A stretch of 41,861 bases of DNA from Anaerolineaceae bacterium (GTDB lineage Bacteria; Chloroflexota; Anaerolineae; Anaerolineales; Anaerolineaceae): the NCBI GenBank assembly GCA_018056725.1, contig JAGPFF010000017.1, positions 1 through 41,861 on the forward strand. Direction: 5' to 3'. Made by a program: the position numbers and the translations under genes. Shown piece after piece: positions 41,833 to 41,861 of the stretch (within the stretch, counting starts at the first letter, position 1; every line of letters begins with the position of its first letter). Under the pieces are notes generated by a model. That model was not told where the DNA came from. It made no database searches and was given only the letters and a program-made list of their open reading frames with translations.

Positions 41833-41861
41833 ATTGGGCTGTATTTCGGTCTATTCATACG

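Overview
The window looks like part of a chromosome from an anaerobic, single-membrane bacterium of the Chloroflexota, most likely class Anaerolineae. This is an inference from style: mid-range GC, many lipoproteins whose mature N-terminus is a Thr/Pro/Glu/Ala-rich linker, the combination of BMP-family nucleoside uptake, ECF transport, M3 peptidase and DUF4126/DUF2085 membrane proteins, and a MacB-type exporter whose adaptor is a lipoprotein. No marker gene that would fix the taxonomy is present.

Layout. 1-390: tRNA-Gly(TCC) followed by a tandem array of 66/67-bp units, each carrying a copy of the tRNA 3' tail and an intrinsic terminator. 499-6310: oligoendopeptidase F, a GIN-domain beta-solenoid protein, an ECF S component, and on the opposite strand EcfT plus a fused double EcfA ATPase. 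6482-9488: a four-gene polar amino-acid ABC operon. 9776-14435: a thiamine operon with a sigma70-type promoter, a TPP riboswitch with overlapping terminator and ribosome-binding site, thiamine pyrophosphokinase and a thiamine-type ABC importer. 14469-16016: three small membrane proteins. 16065-17523: a leader region with a candidate short peptide and a three-way RNA fold, then peptidase T. 17563-24828: a DMT exporter, then an operon encoding a lipoprotein adaptor, MacB-type ATPase and permease, an unknown membrane protein, a response regulator and a sensor kinase.

24829-30851 is an AT-richer accessory region: two unrelated TP-linker lipoproteins, a diverged pair of direct repeats, fragments of two IS3-type transposases and of a metallophosphoesterase, an excisionase-like HTH protein, and a tyrosine recombinase next to tRNA-Arg(TCG). 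The recombinase has Cys where the conserved HxxR arginine should be, so the element may be immobile. 31001-35542: RtcB RNA ligase and a NatA/NatB-like ABC exporter. 35633-41034: a BMP/NupABC nucleoside importer with an attenuator-like terminator after the binding protein. The window ends in the C-terminal half of an MFS transporter that appears to be interrupted by a stop codon.

Most of the window is nutrient uptake (peptides, amino acids, thiamine, nucleosides, an unknown vitamin) plus two export systems. The less ordinary parts are the tRNA-tail/terminator array, the leader upstream of peptidase T, the riboswitch design, and the decayed island.
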